This document shows, in pieces, positions 9,135 through 17,818 of a stretch of 64,000 nucleotides of DNA. The notes beneath the pieces were generated by a model, which was given only the letters and a program-made list of their open reading frames with translations, was not told the origin of the DNA and ran no database searches. The stretch comes from Sphingobacteriia bacterium (lineage in GTDB: Bacteria; Pseudomonadota; Alphaproteobacteria; Rickettsiales; 33-17), in the NCBI GenBank assembly GCA_017304685.1, contig JAFKLR010000003.1:248001-312000 (forward strand). The letters are read 5' to 3'. How positions within the stretch are numbered: the stretch's first letter is position 1; every line of letters begins with the position of its first letter. The translations under genes were made by a program, and so were the position numbers.

Positions 9135-10136
9135 TTATCTACTTTTTTCCATTTTATCGAAAAAAAGTCTAGTTCCTTTATGAAGAGGCATACCGACATC
9201 TTCTGAAGGTAGAAAGTTATCTACTTCCAATTCATTTAAGGCTTCATGAGATTTACGTAGATACTTTAGATTATTAGCAACGTTTTTAACAAAATCGAAA
9301 ACTTGTTTTTCATTGTTGTTGTCTAATCCTGCAATTACTGCATAAGTTGATAAACTAAAGACAGGCATAATAATACCTGGGTATAAATTATCCCTAATAA
9401 CATCTTTATGATAAAATTTATATTTATCCATAATTCTGTTAGCTAAACTTTCCGATACAGGAATAAGTCTAACTTCACATTCTTTAGCGATTTCTTGAAG
9501 CATTGCATTAGGATGAGCAATCATGAAAGCTGCTGCATCAATTTTATCTTCACAAATTGCGTCTGGCATATTTGTTGATGTATAATTACTATCAAAGGTA
9601 ATTTTGTTATAGTCTACTTCAACTTCTTCCATAAGTTTTGTTAATAAAGACTTAGCCCCACCACTTTGACCGATTCCAAGTTTTTTTATTTTTTGTAAAT
9701 CTTTAATTGACCAAATGTCACTATTTTTTTTTACGATAAGAGTAAAAGTTTCAGGATACACACGAATAATGCTTCTAATTTTAGTATCCGGATTATTAAG
9801 ATAATCATCATATAAATGATCCATTTGAATTATACCAAATTCAGCCTGCTTATTTTTAATTAAGTTTATATTGTCTCTACTTCCTTTAGACTCAATTGCA
9901 TCACAAATATTTTTTTGATTAACATGATCTTGTATATAACAAAATAGATCTGCAATAGTATAGTAAAGACCTAATTTATCACCTGAAGCAAAACGATTTG
10001 GAACTTGACTTGCATTTGCTAAATTCAAAACAAGTAAATTGCTAAATGAAATAATTAAAAGAAAAGGATTCAATAGTTGAAGAAAACGTTTAATGAAATT
10101 TAGAGGTGTTAAAGTAAATTGTATAAACTTCTTCAT
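9135..10136 (-). CDS. TAXI-family TRAP-transporter solute receptor
   Basis: The 333-residue protein has an N-terminal hydrophobic signal segment (about residues 20-42, ending in ANASQ). It then has the TAXI/NMT1-like binding-protein fold: ASGDKLGLYYTIADLFCYIQ, IKNKQAEFGIIQMDHLYDDY, KLGIGQSGGAKSLLTKLMEE and the PDAICEDKIDAAAFMIAHPN block. It should be a periplasmic or surface receptor for a small acidic solute; TAXI proteins are known as immunogenic proteins in other alphaproteobacteria. No TRAP membrane subunits lie nearby. It follows the symporter gene by 11 bases and is probably co-transcribed with it. Confidence 0.9.
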   Translation of the reverse strand: MKKFIQFTLTPLNFIKRFLQLLNPFLLIISFSNLLVLNLANASQVPNRFASGDKLGLYYTIADLFCYIQDHVNQKNICDAIESKGSRDNINLIKNKQAEFGIIQMDHLYDDYLNNPDTKIRSIIRVYPETFTLIVKKNSDIWSIKDLQKIKKLGIGQSGGAKSLLTKLMEEVEVDYNKITFDSNYTSTNMPDAICEDKIDAAAFMIAHPNAMLQEIAKECEVRLIPVSESLANRIMDKYKFYHKDVIRDNLYPGIIMPVFSLSTYAVIAGLDNNNEKQVFDFVKNVANNLKYLRKSHEALNELEVDNFLPSEDVGMPLHKGTRLFFDKMEKSR

Positions 10137-10147
10137 AGATTTTTTTT

Positions 10148-11374
10148 CTAATTTTTAGAGTTATATACATCTACATTTAACATATTTTCAGATTTGTCAA
10201 CTAATAATGTAATTGTAACATCGCCTGTGATATTAATAGTTGTTCTAAGCATATCTAATATACGGTCAATTCCTGCAATTAACGCAACACCTTCAATAGG
10301 CATTCCTATAGATGAAAGAATCATTGGTAACATAACCATTGAGCCGCCAGGTATGCCTGCAACTCCTATTGAACCTAATGTAGCGGTGACAACAACAATT
10401 AAATAGTCATATAATCTTAAATTAAAGCCAGTTGCTTGAGCAAAAAATACAGCGCACATTCCTAAATAAATTGCCATGCCGTCCATATTAATGGAAGCAC
10501 CCAAAGGTAATACAAATGATGTGCTTGTTTTAGAAATTCCAAGTTTTTCACGACAGATTTTCATAGTAGTTGTAAGTGCAGCTTTGCTACTACTTGTTGA
10601 AAATGCTAAAGCTTGGTATTCAAAGCTTTTACGATAAAATGGTATAGGAGAAAGTCCGCCAAAGAAATATATTAACAAGCCAAAAATAGCATATTGAAGC
10701 CCCATAGCAAAAACTACAGCGAATACAAGTTTAATTAAGCTATGTAATACATCAATACCTTGAGTTCCAATAACCCATGAAGTTAAAGCAAAAGCACCAT
10801 AAGGTGATATTTGCATAATAAGTTCAATCATTTTGAAAACTAATTGCGCCATTAATTGACAACCACTAATAATGCGGCGCCCATATTCACTATTCATTTT
10901 ATTTAAGGTTATGCCAGTAAAAATGGCGAAGAAAACAATCTGTAAGGTGTCACCACTTGCTAAAGTTTCAAAAATGTTTGACGGAACGATATTGACTACC
11001 ATTTTAATAAAGTCAAATTTCTTTGCGGGCTCAGCATCCAAGTTTTGTTCGAAGTTTAACGTTACTCCTTCACCGGGCTTTAAAATAAGACTTACTGCAA
11101 GGCCAATAATAATAGCGAAGGTTGTAGTTACCATAAAAGCAATAGTTGCCTTAAGGCCTACGCGACCAAGGGTACGAGAATCACTAATACTTGTTATACC
11201 TGAAACAATCGAGAAGAAGATAAGTGGCATTACAATCATTTTTATCATATTGATAAAAATATCGCCGATTGGTTTTACGTATTCAACATAATGAGAAATT
11301 TCTAGTTTTTTTACCGTTAACCCGAATATAACACCACTAACTAAACCAATCGTAACCTTTTGCCACAACTTCAT
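10148..11374 (-). CDS. Dicarboxylate/amino-acid:cation symporter (DAACS, GltP/DctA type)
   Basis: The 408-residue inner-membrane protein has about eight hydrophobic segments. It has the serine-rich re-entrant loop FSTSSSKAALTTTM, the conserved LPLGASINMDGMAIY and the GIPGGSMVMLPMIL motif, which line the substrate and sodium sites in the glutamate-transporter fold. The substrate is probably glutamate, aspartate or a C4-dicarboxylate; which one cannot be read from sequence. A GAGG ribosome site precedes the ATG, and a 9-bp inverted repeat sits in its leader. It is the first gene of a likely operon with the TAXI receptor. Imported dicarboxylate could feed the malic enzyme encoded at 1016. Confidence 0.95.
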   Translation of the reverse strand: MKLWQKVTIGLVSGVIFGLTVKKLEISHYVEYVKPIGDIFINMIKMIVMPLIFFSIVSGITSISDSRTLGRVGLKATIAFMVTTTFAIIIGLAVSLILKPGEGVTLNFEQNLDAEPAKKFDFIKMVVNIVPSNIFETLASGDTLQIVFFAIFTGITLNKMNSEYGRRIISGCQLMAQLVFKMIELIMQISPYGAFALTSWVIGTQGIDVLHSLIKLVFAVVFAMGLQYAIFGLLIYFFGGLSPIPFYRKSFEYQALAFSTSSSKAALTTTMKICREKLGISKTSTSFVLPLGASINMDGMAIYLGMCAVFFAQATGFNLRLYDYLIVVVTATLGSIGVAGIPGGSMVMLPMILSSIGMPIEGVALIAGIDRILDMLRTTINITGDVTITLLVDKSENMLNVDVYNSKN

Positions 11375-11797
11375 TAAACAACCTCATTTCCTAGGTGATA
11401 TTACTATCCTAAAAATAAAAATTTGATGATAGGATAGTACTATTTTAATATTTCAAAATTATTTTAATTACTGTCTCATTAAAAGGCAGTATTAATATTT
11501 ATTTATAATTTACAATTTTTAATAAGCAAGTTTTATCTGTAAATTAACTGATTTTAGTTTTAAAAAATATTAAAATCTGTTAATAGATATTGTTATAAGT
11601 AATTGATTTAATTATATAATAGTTATGATTATAAATTTATTTTAAATCATAATTAAAAATTCTAAATTAGTAGCTAAAAGGTTAAAAATTTAACAACTTT
11701 AAGTTTTTGAACCCTTAATAGTTTGAATTTACGATTTAAGTTGAACTTTAAATAAATTTGAATTATTTAATGTTCAGGATAATTTATGGAGATATAA
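11375..11797 (+). other. Gap between the symporter gene and psd
   Basis: No gene or RNA is visible in these 423 bases, which are very AT-rich. They hold the leader and presumed promoter of the leftward symporter gene, an inverted repeat (11403-11438), one TTAA-N7-TTAA match without flanking C (11642-11656), and the leader of psd with a GGAG ribosome site. Confidence 0.6.
11403..11438 (-). promoter_or_regulatory. 9-bp inverted repeat in the symporter leader
   Basis: ACTATCCTA and TAGGATAGT are perfect complements separated by 18 bases, starting 29 bases upstream of the symporter ATG. It could be an operator or an mRNA hairpin. No regulator is identified. Confidence 0.4.
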
Positions 11798-12496
11798 ATG
11801 CTAAATTCGATTAAACGTGTTATTTACCCAATTCATCCGGAAGGATATCCTTTTGTAGTAATATTTGCAGTAGTCACAATAATATTGGCTATGGTTAATT
11901 CTGCTTTAGGAATGATCGGAACAGTTGCAACAGTATGGTGCACTTTTTTCTTCCGTGATCCAAGTAGAGTAGTACCTGTTGGTGAAGGTTTAATTGTAAG
12001 TCCAGCCGATGGTGTAGTTGACAAAATTACAATGGCAAAGCCACCTGTTGAGCTTGATATGGGCGATGAAGAAATGATGCGCATCAGTATTTTCTTAAAT
12101 GTATTCGATGTGCATGTTAATCGTGTTCCTACTGAAGGTGTAATAACTGCTTTACATTATAGACCAGGTAAATTTATTAATGCCACTCTTGATAAAGCAA
12201 GTGAAGATAACGAACGTCAATCTGTAAGAATGAAAGCAAATTATAAAGATACTGAAATAGCTTTTGTTCAAATCGCAGGTTTAATTGCAAGAAGAATTGT
12301 ATGTAACTTAACTAATAACCAGGAAGTTAAAGCTGGTGAGAAATTTGGTATTATCCGTTTCGGTAGCCGTATGGATGTTTATATGCCAAAGGATATTAAA
12401 CCATTAGTAGTTGAAGGCCAAAAAGCTATAGGTGGGGAAACAATTTTAGCCGATTTAGCCAATAACAAAGAAGCTAGAAAAGGCGAAGTTAGATAA
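11798..12496 (+). CDS. psd: Phosphatidylserine decarboxylase proenzyme
   Basis: The 232-residue protein is of the short alphaproteobacterial type. Two hydrophobic segments lie at residues 15-55, then FFRDPSR and VSPADGVVD, the ISIFLNVFDVHVNRVP signature, and IRFGSRMDVYMP near residue 190. Autocleavage between the Gly and Ser of that motif would make the pyruvoyl group. The enzyme converts phosphatidylserine to phosphatidylethanolamine at the inner membrane. pssA, encoding the previous step, lies 1.4 kb downstream on the same strand but is separated by an unrelated coiled-coil gene. Confidence 0.96.
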   Translation: MLNSIKRVIYPIHPEGYPFVVIFAVVTIILAMVNSALGMIGTVATVWCTFFFRDPSRVVPVGEGLIVSPADGVVDKITMAKPPVELDMGDEEMMRISIFLNVFDVHVNRVPTEGVITALHYRPGKFINATLDKASEDNERQSVRMKANYKDTEIAFVQIAGLIARRIVCNLTNNQEVKAGEKFGIIRFGSRMDVYMPKDIKPLVVEGQKAIGGETILADLANNKEARKGEVR

Positions 12497-12500
12497 TTTA

Positions 12501-12530
12501 AAAAAGGGGAGTTTTTACTCCCCTTTTATT
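12501..12530 (+). terminator. psd terminator
   Basis: AAAAGGGGAG and CTCCCCTTTT pair perfectly around a six-base loop, four bases after the psd stop, with a following T-rich tail. Confidence 0.8.
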
Positions 12531-12685
12531 TTTAATTTTTTTATTCTTTATAAGTAATCATCTGCTAAAATTACTAAATTCATAAAGCTAATTTTTGTTT
12601 ATCCTTATCTCATAACCATTTACCTCATCTTAAAAATATCTATCTTACTTAAGTATTGAAATATTTATATGAATATGTAATATTA

Positions 12686-12707
12686 GTTAATATATAGTTA
12701 ATATAAA
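12686..12707 (+). promoter_or_regulatory. CtrA-like box abutting a -10 element, coiled-coil/CaaX gene
   Basis: GTTAATATATAGTTAA at 12686-12701 reads TTAA-N7-TTAAC on the opposite strand. It is followed directly by TATAAA (12702-12707). The gene starts at 12739. Confidence 0.5.
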
Positions 12708-12738
12708 ATAAGCAATTAATAAATTTCAGGTATTTAAA

Positions 12739-13692
12739 ATGAGTCTTAGTAAAAAGCTTCAGGAAGTATATCCTTTAAATGAATTTCAACAAGATTTAAA
12801 AGAATCTAAATCATGTACAGATTTAACCTCTACTCCTAAAGTAAAAAGAAAAAAGGCGGAAAATCATTCAGATTTAACCATAAAGCTAGAAAAAATTGAA
12901 CAAAAAGCTCAGGAAGAAGAAAAAGCAATTTTACAAACTTATAAAGAAAATTCCAATGTAACTTTATTTAATTTAATAGCTAAAATCAAAAATCTAATTA
13001 AATTACTTCAACATAATAAAGAATTAGTTTCAAAATTAGGAAATAAAAGGCAAAGGATTTTAGATTTAGAGGAAGAAGTAGAAAATTTAAAATTAAAAAT
13101 CCAAAGGCTTGAAAATTTTAATAGTGAAAACTTCATTCAAAGTGAAGAATATAAAAATTTGCTTAAGGTAGCTCAAGATGCAGATGATAGCCGCCTATTA
13201 AGTATAATAAAACAAACTGTAGATCTTCAATCAGATAATTACTGCCTTCGTGAAAAAGAAAAGAAATATACAGCGCTAAATAAACAATTACTTACAGATC
13301 AGGAAAAGATGCAAAATATATATAAAGCTGGTCATGAGGCGCTTCTTAAAGTTATTGAATATGAGAAGGAAATTAAAGATTTAAAAGAAGATGCAATTAT
13401 ATTGCAAGATGATCTGGATCACGTTTATTTACAAATTGGAAGCTATGACGAAAATATTAATAAACTTAAAGAAGAATTGAAATTTAAAGATTCTCAGATA
13501 CAAAATTTTGCGGAGGATCAATATAATTTAATAAATGAAAATTATACTCTTAAGCAAAGGATTAAAGAATTAGAGGAGTCAAAAGAGGTGAAAGAGTCAA
13601 AAGCCCATGATGATGAAGTAAGTATCTCAAATCATCGTAAAATTGAAGATTCAAGATCTATTTCCGAAGAATGCAAATGTATAATTCTTTAG
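12739..13692 (+). CDS. Coiled-coil protein with C-terminal CaaX box (CIIL)
   Basis: The 317-residue protein is almost entirely charged heptad-like helix (residues about 45-300, for example LEEEVENLKLKIQRLENF), so an elongated coiled coil is expected. A short basic cluster KVKRKK lies near residue 35. The last four residues are CIIL, preceded by EECK. This is a textbook CaaX tetrapeptide, and a terminal Leu favours geranylgeranylation. Bacteria do not prenylate this way, so the motif would make sense only inside a eukaryotic cell. No signal peptide. It lies between psd and pssA with its own CtrA-like promoter. Function unknown; a membrane-anchored secreted protein is my inference. Confidence 0.8.
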   Translation: MSLSKKLQEVYPLNEFQQDLKESKSCTDLTSTPKVKRKKAENHSDLTIKLEKIEQKAQEEEKAILQTYKENSNVTLFNLIAKIKNLIKLLQHNKELVSKLGNKRQRILDLEEEVENLKLKIQRLENFNSENFIQSEEYKNLLKVAQDADDSRLLSIIKQTVDLQSDNYCLREKEKKYTALNKQLLTDQEKMQNIYKAGHEALLKVIEYEKEIKDLKEDAIILQDDLDHVYLQIGSYDENINKLKEELKFKDSQIQNFAEDQYNLINENYTLKQRIKELEESKEVKESKAHDDEVSISNHRKIEDSRSISEECKCIIL

Positions 13693-13898
13693 TATAAATG
13701 ATATTGGGGAATAGTTAGTACTATACAAACCACTTTTCATTCACAAAGCAATGAAGGTTATTTAGCAAGGCTTCTATTTTTTTGAGGATTAGCACTACCT
13801 TTATAATTACTTTTTCTAACAAATATCATGAATTATATTGAAAAATCCTACGGTTTCTTTAAAGTAAGGATTATAAAAATATAAAAATAGGCATATAA

Positions 13899-14708
13899 AT
13901 GACGACGCAAGAAGAAATTGATAATGAAAATGAAGAACTAGAACAGATTAAGAAAGGTAATCTACCTTTAAGTCGTTTAGCTCCAAACATTGTAACTTTA
14001 CTCGCATTATGCTTCGGGTTAACCTCAATAAAAGTTGCTCTTGTAGGAAAATGGGAACTTGCTATTTCCTGCGTTATAATTTCATGCTTTTTAGATGGTA
14101 TAGATGGCAGACTTGCAAGGTTTTTAGGTGCAACAAGCAAATTTGGTGCACAACTTGATTCATTATCTGATTTTGTGAATTTTGGTGTTTGTCCTGCATT
14201 AATAATGTTCTTATGGAGCCTTAAAGATATCCCAAATAAAGCAATAGGGTGGGGAGCAGTACTTTTTTATTCTATTTGTTGCGCAATAAGACTTGCTAGA
14301 TTTAATGTTGATTTAGAAGAAGATGAAGATGAGGCTACTAAGAAAAAATATCAAATGTTCTTCGTAGGGTTACCTTCTCCGACAGCTGCTATAATAACAC
14401 TTGTTCCAATTATGTTATATATTGAATATGAATATTTAACTAAACCTTTAGCAAATGTAGTGTTATTAATTATAGTAGGCTTTTTAATGTCTAGTAGAAT
14501 ACCAACATTTTCTGGGAAAAAAATTACAATTCACCGCAAAATTGCATCAATTGTAATGGTCCTCCTTGGATTTATTATTGGCATGATAATACTAGAACCA
14601 TGGACAACCCTTCCACTTCTAGCACTAGCTTATTTAATTTCTATTCCTTTAAGCATATATGTTTACTATAAAATGCAACCAAAAAAAGAAGAAATTATTA
14701 GCGAGTAA
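13899..14708 (+). CDS. pssA: CDP-diacylglycerol-serine O-phosphatidyltransferase
   Basis: The 269-residue integral membrane protein carries the CDP-alcohol phosphotransferase signature DG-x2-AR-x8-G-x3-D-x3-D (DGIDGRLARFLG followed by FGAQLDSLSDF, residues about 67-90). It also has several membrane helices through the C-terminus. It makes phosphatidylserine from CDP-diacylglycerol and serine, the substrate for Psd. The hydrophilic N-terminal extension of about 25 residues and the basic C-terminal tail fit the type II alphaproteobacterial enzyme. Confidence 0.95.
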   Translation: MTTQEEIDNENEELEQIKKGNLPLSRLAPNIVTLLALCFGLTSIKVALVGKWELAISCVIISCFLDGIDGRLARFLGATSKFGAQLDSLSDFVNFGVCPALIMFLWSLKDIPNKAIGWGAVLFYSICCAIRLARFNVDLEEDEDEATKKKYQMFFVGLPSPTAAIITLVPIMLYIEYEYLTKPLANVVLLIIVGFLMSSRIPTFSGKKITIHRKIASIVMVLLGFIIGMIILEPWTTLPLLALAYLISIPLSIYVYYKMQPKKEEIISE

Positions 14709-14721
14709 ATATAAATAATTA

Positions 14722-17676
14722 TTAGTCTATTCTACCCTTACCGATATCAGCTTTATTATTTACATTTCTAGTAAATGTACCTAAAACTGGTTTTTTATCG
14801 GTAATATTAACTTTTATTTCTTTATAAAAATTTTGTTCTAAATTTTTTGAAGCCGACTTCATAAATTTTGTAAACATATCGTTACCAATCAATTTTTTAA
14901 AGAAATTGGCAATTTTACCTATAATGCTCATTTTTTTTACTTCTGTACGTGCTTCACTTAATTTTTTATGAGCTTCTTTTAAATAATCGCATAATTTTTC
15001 TTTATCTTGTTGACCCAGTTTTTTATTATCTTTTTCAAGAAACCCTTCTAATTTTCCAACTAATGATTCAGTAAATCTATTGGCATCTTCTTTATTGTTT
15101 TTAAATTCTTCTAGAAGAAATTTTCGTGAATTAGCAATAAATTTTTGATACTTAACAAATTCACCAACTAATTCTCCCTTTTGATTAACTGTAAGTCCAC
15201 TTGGCGAAAATTTAATATCTGCTCCAAATTCAACTAAAGCTTTCCTAACTTCTTGATCGTTACATATTGAAAGAGGAGTTTTTTTATCAATATTATGTTG
15301 GTTAATATGATTTATATTATCATGTATAATGTCTATAAGTTCTCTATTTCCAAAGACTTCTTTAAATTTATCTTTTCCTTGATTTAGATAATGTATTGCT
15401 CTATGTAATTCAGTATTACCAAATTTATTTCCTTCGTGGAACATAATCTCTTCTAATTCTTTAACAGTTACCCCGGCTACCACTGGTAATTTATCATGAA
15501 TTGGATGTAATACATTTTCTCTTACAAAAAGCTTTAACATATCTCCATATTCTTTAGGTTTACCCTCTAACATTTCATATGGGGTCTTGCCCTTATGAGC
15601 AATGTGTGCATTTGCTTCATATTTTAATAATAGCTCAGCTGCTTTTACATTATTTTTTTCCACAGCGAAATGTAAAGCTGTACCAAGTTTATTACTAAAA
15701 TTAACATCGTATTCTTTTTTCTGAAGTAATACTTCAAGTACATCTAATTTATTATTTTCAATAGCGTATTGAACAGGGCTCACGTAAGTTTTTCCAGCAA
15801 TATTTAATTCCTGATGACCTAATTTTGGAAAATTGTGGATTAAGCCTTTGACTTCACTTATATTTCCTTCTTTGATAGCATTTAAAAATGCTTCATGAAT
15901 ATGAGTAGAAGTATTGACAAAATTTTGTTTGAATAAATTGGCTTCAGTTTTTAATTCTTCTTTCTGCGTAGCAGTTAAAAGATCTTTATTTAAAACTTTA
16001 TCAGTTAATTTTGCGCCATGGCTTACAAGCATTTTTATAGTTTTAAAATCTTTAGCATGGTCAATTATAGAAGAACCATCTGGTAATTTTAAATTAGGAT
16101 TTGAACCATTAAAAATTAATTTCTTTATTGCTTCTTTATTTTGGTACCCTAACTCATCATTATAAGCCATATGAAAAAGCGAATTAAGGTGGTTCTGCTG
16201 AATTTCTGCTTCTAAACCAAAATTTATTACTTCAGGACTTACAAGTGATGCTCCAATATTTTTCATTAAATATTCAGCGTTTCCACCTTCCCATCTTAAA
16301 GCACCACTAAGTAAAGATTCATAAACTGCATCGTAATTATGATTTGGAAAAGTTTCAGGAATTTTAACTACTTCTTCTGAATGAACAAATACTTTTCGTT
16401 TACTATTTTTAGCTTGCGTGTATTCAGCTTCGATACTAGACATTCCGCCGGAACGTGTAATTAGCACATCGCTATTATGGTGTAGAGATGCCATATGCTT
16501 ACCATCTTGGAAAGCTAGTGGAATGATTTTTACATTATCAGGTAATCTTTTACCTTGTTTTTCTAAATCTTCTAATCTTTGTTGTATATGGTTTCTAACC
16601 ATTGCATATAATGAATTATTTCCTTCATTTTTACCGGCGGCAACGCATAGATAAACATTTCCATCTTGGTAATTTGCTTTTAAAGCTTGATCAATGAAAC
16701 TATCAACATATTTTAAAATTGTAGAGCTACCTTGGCTGCCAAGAGTAATTGTAGTTAATCTATCTTTTTCACCTTTAGTTATGGTGAAATCATTACCTTC
16801 GTTTTTAGCTGAATTTCCTAGAATTTGTAAAATGTGTTCCTGTTCTTTTAATTCTTGCTTAGATGGATCTTTACCCTGATTACTTGCCTCTACTTGTGCA
16901 TCGTTTTTGCCTTTAATTATAATTTGTTTACTTTGATTATAATTTTCTTCTTTAAATTCTTTTCTTATAGGAGGTTCAATACCTTGCTCAGATAAAAACT
17001 CAAATGTTATTCCTTCAACATAATGTCTTTTAGCAAAACTCTCCCAATTTTCACCTGGACCTAAAAGTGGAGGTTTTACAACTTGAACTTTTAAAACTTC
17101 TCTATGTTCACTTTTAACGCTGCTAAGGGGTACTAAAAAATGTGTAGCTCTATGCGTTAAAAATTCAGTAACTATTTTAGTCATTCCCAGCTTTTCTGCT
17201 TCTGGTCTTGTTTTATTATGTTCGGTAATAGCTTGGCATGTTGCAGAAGTTGATAAGGCCTGTGTATCAAAAATTTCTTGAACATTATTTTCTTCCAAAT
17301 ATTTTTTCATATTAGAATAAATAGAATTATATTGAATTCTTTCAGCTATCCATTGAAAATCTAATAAATGTTCTAATTCTCTAACGGCAGTCATTCCACC
17401 TTTTTTTTGTAATTCATCCCATTTTTTTATATTAGCTTCGCCAGAAAAAAGTTCTGTTCCTGAAAAAGGTCCTTTAATTACAGGAATCCATGAATGACCC
17501 TTGTTAGCAGCAATACTATCTATCCCTGTTATATCAATAACATCGATTTGATCTTCAGGAATACCTCTTTTCAATAATTCTTCTTTTTTTGCTTTAGCAG
17601 CAGCAACGTGTCCGCCACCACCTGATGAAGTTAAAATAAGATATTTCTTAGGCTTATTACTTTGTGCTTTAGTCAT
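14722..17676 (-). CDS. Glycosyltransferase-like protein fused to ankyrin repeats
   Basis: The 984-residue protein has two parts. Residues about 10-460 look like a GT-B glycosyltransferase of the MGDG-synthase/GT28 kind. There is an N-terminal LILTSSGGGGHVAAAKA loop, and near residue 405 SDVLITRSGGMSSIEAEY, the usual nucleotide-sugar site (Gly-rich loop and Glu) of GT28 C-terminal domains. Residues about 495-840 hold ankyrin repeats (LNIAGKTYVSPVQYAIENNK, GTALHFAVEKN, NTELHRAIHYLN). The tail is helical and lysine-rich. No signal peptide or clear membrane span. Donor sugar and acceptor are unknown. The fusion suggests an enzyme whose ANK part selects a protein partner or place. It lies tail-to-tail with pssA, 13 bases apart. 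Confidence 0.8.
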   Translation of the reverse strand: MTKAQSNKPKKYLILTSSGGGGHVAAAKAKKEELLKRGIPEDQIDVIDITGIDSIAANKGHSWIPVIKGPFSGTELFSGEANIKKWDELQKKGGMTAVRELEHLLDFQWIAERIQYNSIYSNMKKYLEENNVQEIFDTQALSTSATCQAITEHNKTRPEAEKLGMTKIVTEFLTHRATHFLVPLSSVKSEHREVLKVQVVKPPLLGPGENWESFAKRHYVEGITFEFLSEQGIEPPIRKEFKEENYNQSKQIIIKGKNDAQVEASNQGKDPSKQELKEQEHILQILGNSAKNEGNDFTITKGEKDRLTTITLGSQGSSTILKYVDSFIDQALKANYQDGNVYLCVAAGKNEGNNSLYAMVRNHIQQRLEDLEKQGKRLPDNVKIIPLAFQDGKHMASLHHNSDVLITRSGGMSSIEAEYTQAKNSKRKVFVHSEEVVKIPETFPNHNYDAVYESLLSGALRWEGGNAEYLMKNIGASLVSPEVINFGLEAEIQQNHLNSLFHMAYNDELGYQNKEAIKKLIFNGSNPNLKLPDGSSIIDHAKDFKTIKMLVSHGAKLTDKVLNKDLLTATQKEELKTEANLFKQNFVNTSTHIHEAFLNAIKEGNISEVKGLIHNFPKLGHQELNIAGKTYVSPVQYAIENNKLDVLEVLLQKKEYDVNFSNKLGTALHFAVEKNNVKAAELLLKYEANAHIAHKGKTPYEMLEGKPKEYGDMLKLFVRENVLHPIHDKLPVVAGVTVKELEEIMFHEGNKFGNTELHRAIHYLNQGKDKFKEVFGNRELIDIIHDNINHINQHNIDKKTPLSICNDQEVRKALVEFGADIKFSPSGLTVNQKGELVGEFVKYQKFIANSRKFLLEEFKNNKEDANRFTESLVGKLEGFLEKDNKKLGQQDKEKLCDYLKEAHKKLSEARTEVKKMSIIGKIANFFKKLIGNDMFTKFMKSASKNLEQNFYKEIKVNITDKKPVLGTFTRNVNNKADIGKGRID

Positions 17677-17818
17677 GATACAACCTTTAAGTATTAATAA
17701 CTTAATATTAAATTAAAAATATTAATAATATATTAATATTTTTAATTTGTTTATTAAATAAATTTTTAAAGCGTTGATTTTTAAGGAAAATTTTTTAATA
17801 AACAAAGGTTACTTGATT

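Noticed and set aside
11642-11656. TTAAATCATAATTAA between the symporter gene and psd as a CtrA box
   Set aside because: It has the N7 spacing but no flanking C and no nearby -10 geometry; a chance match is likely in this AT-rich gap.
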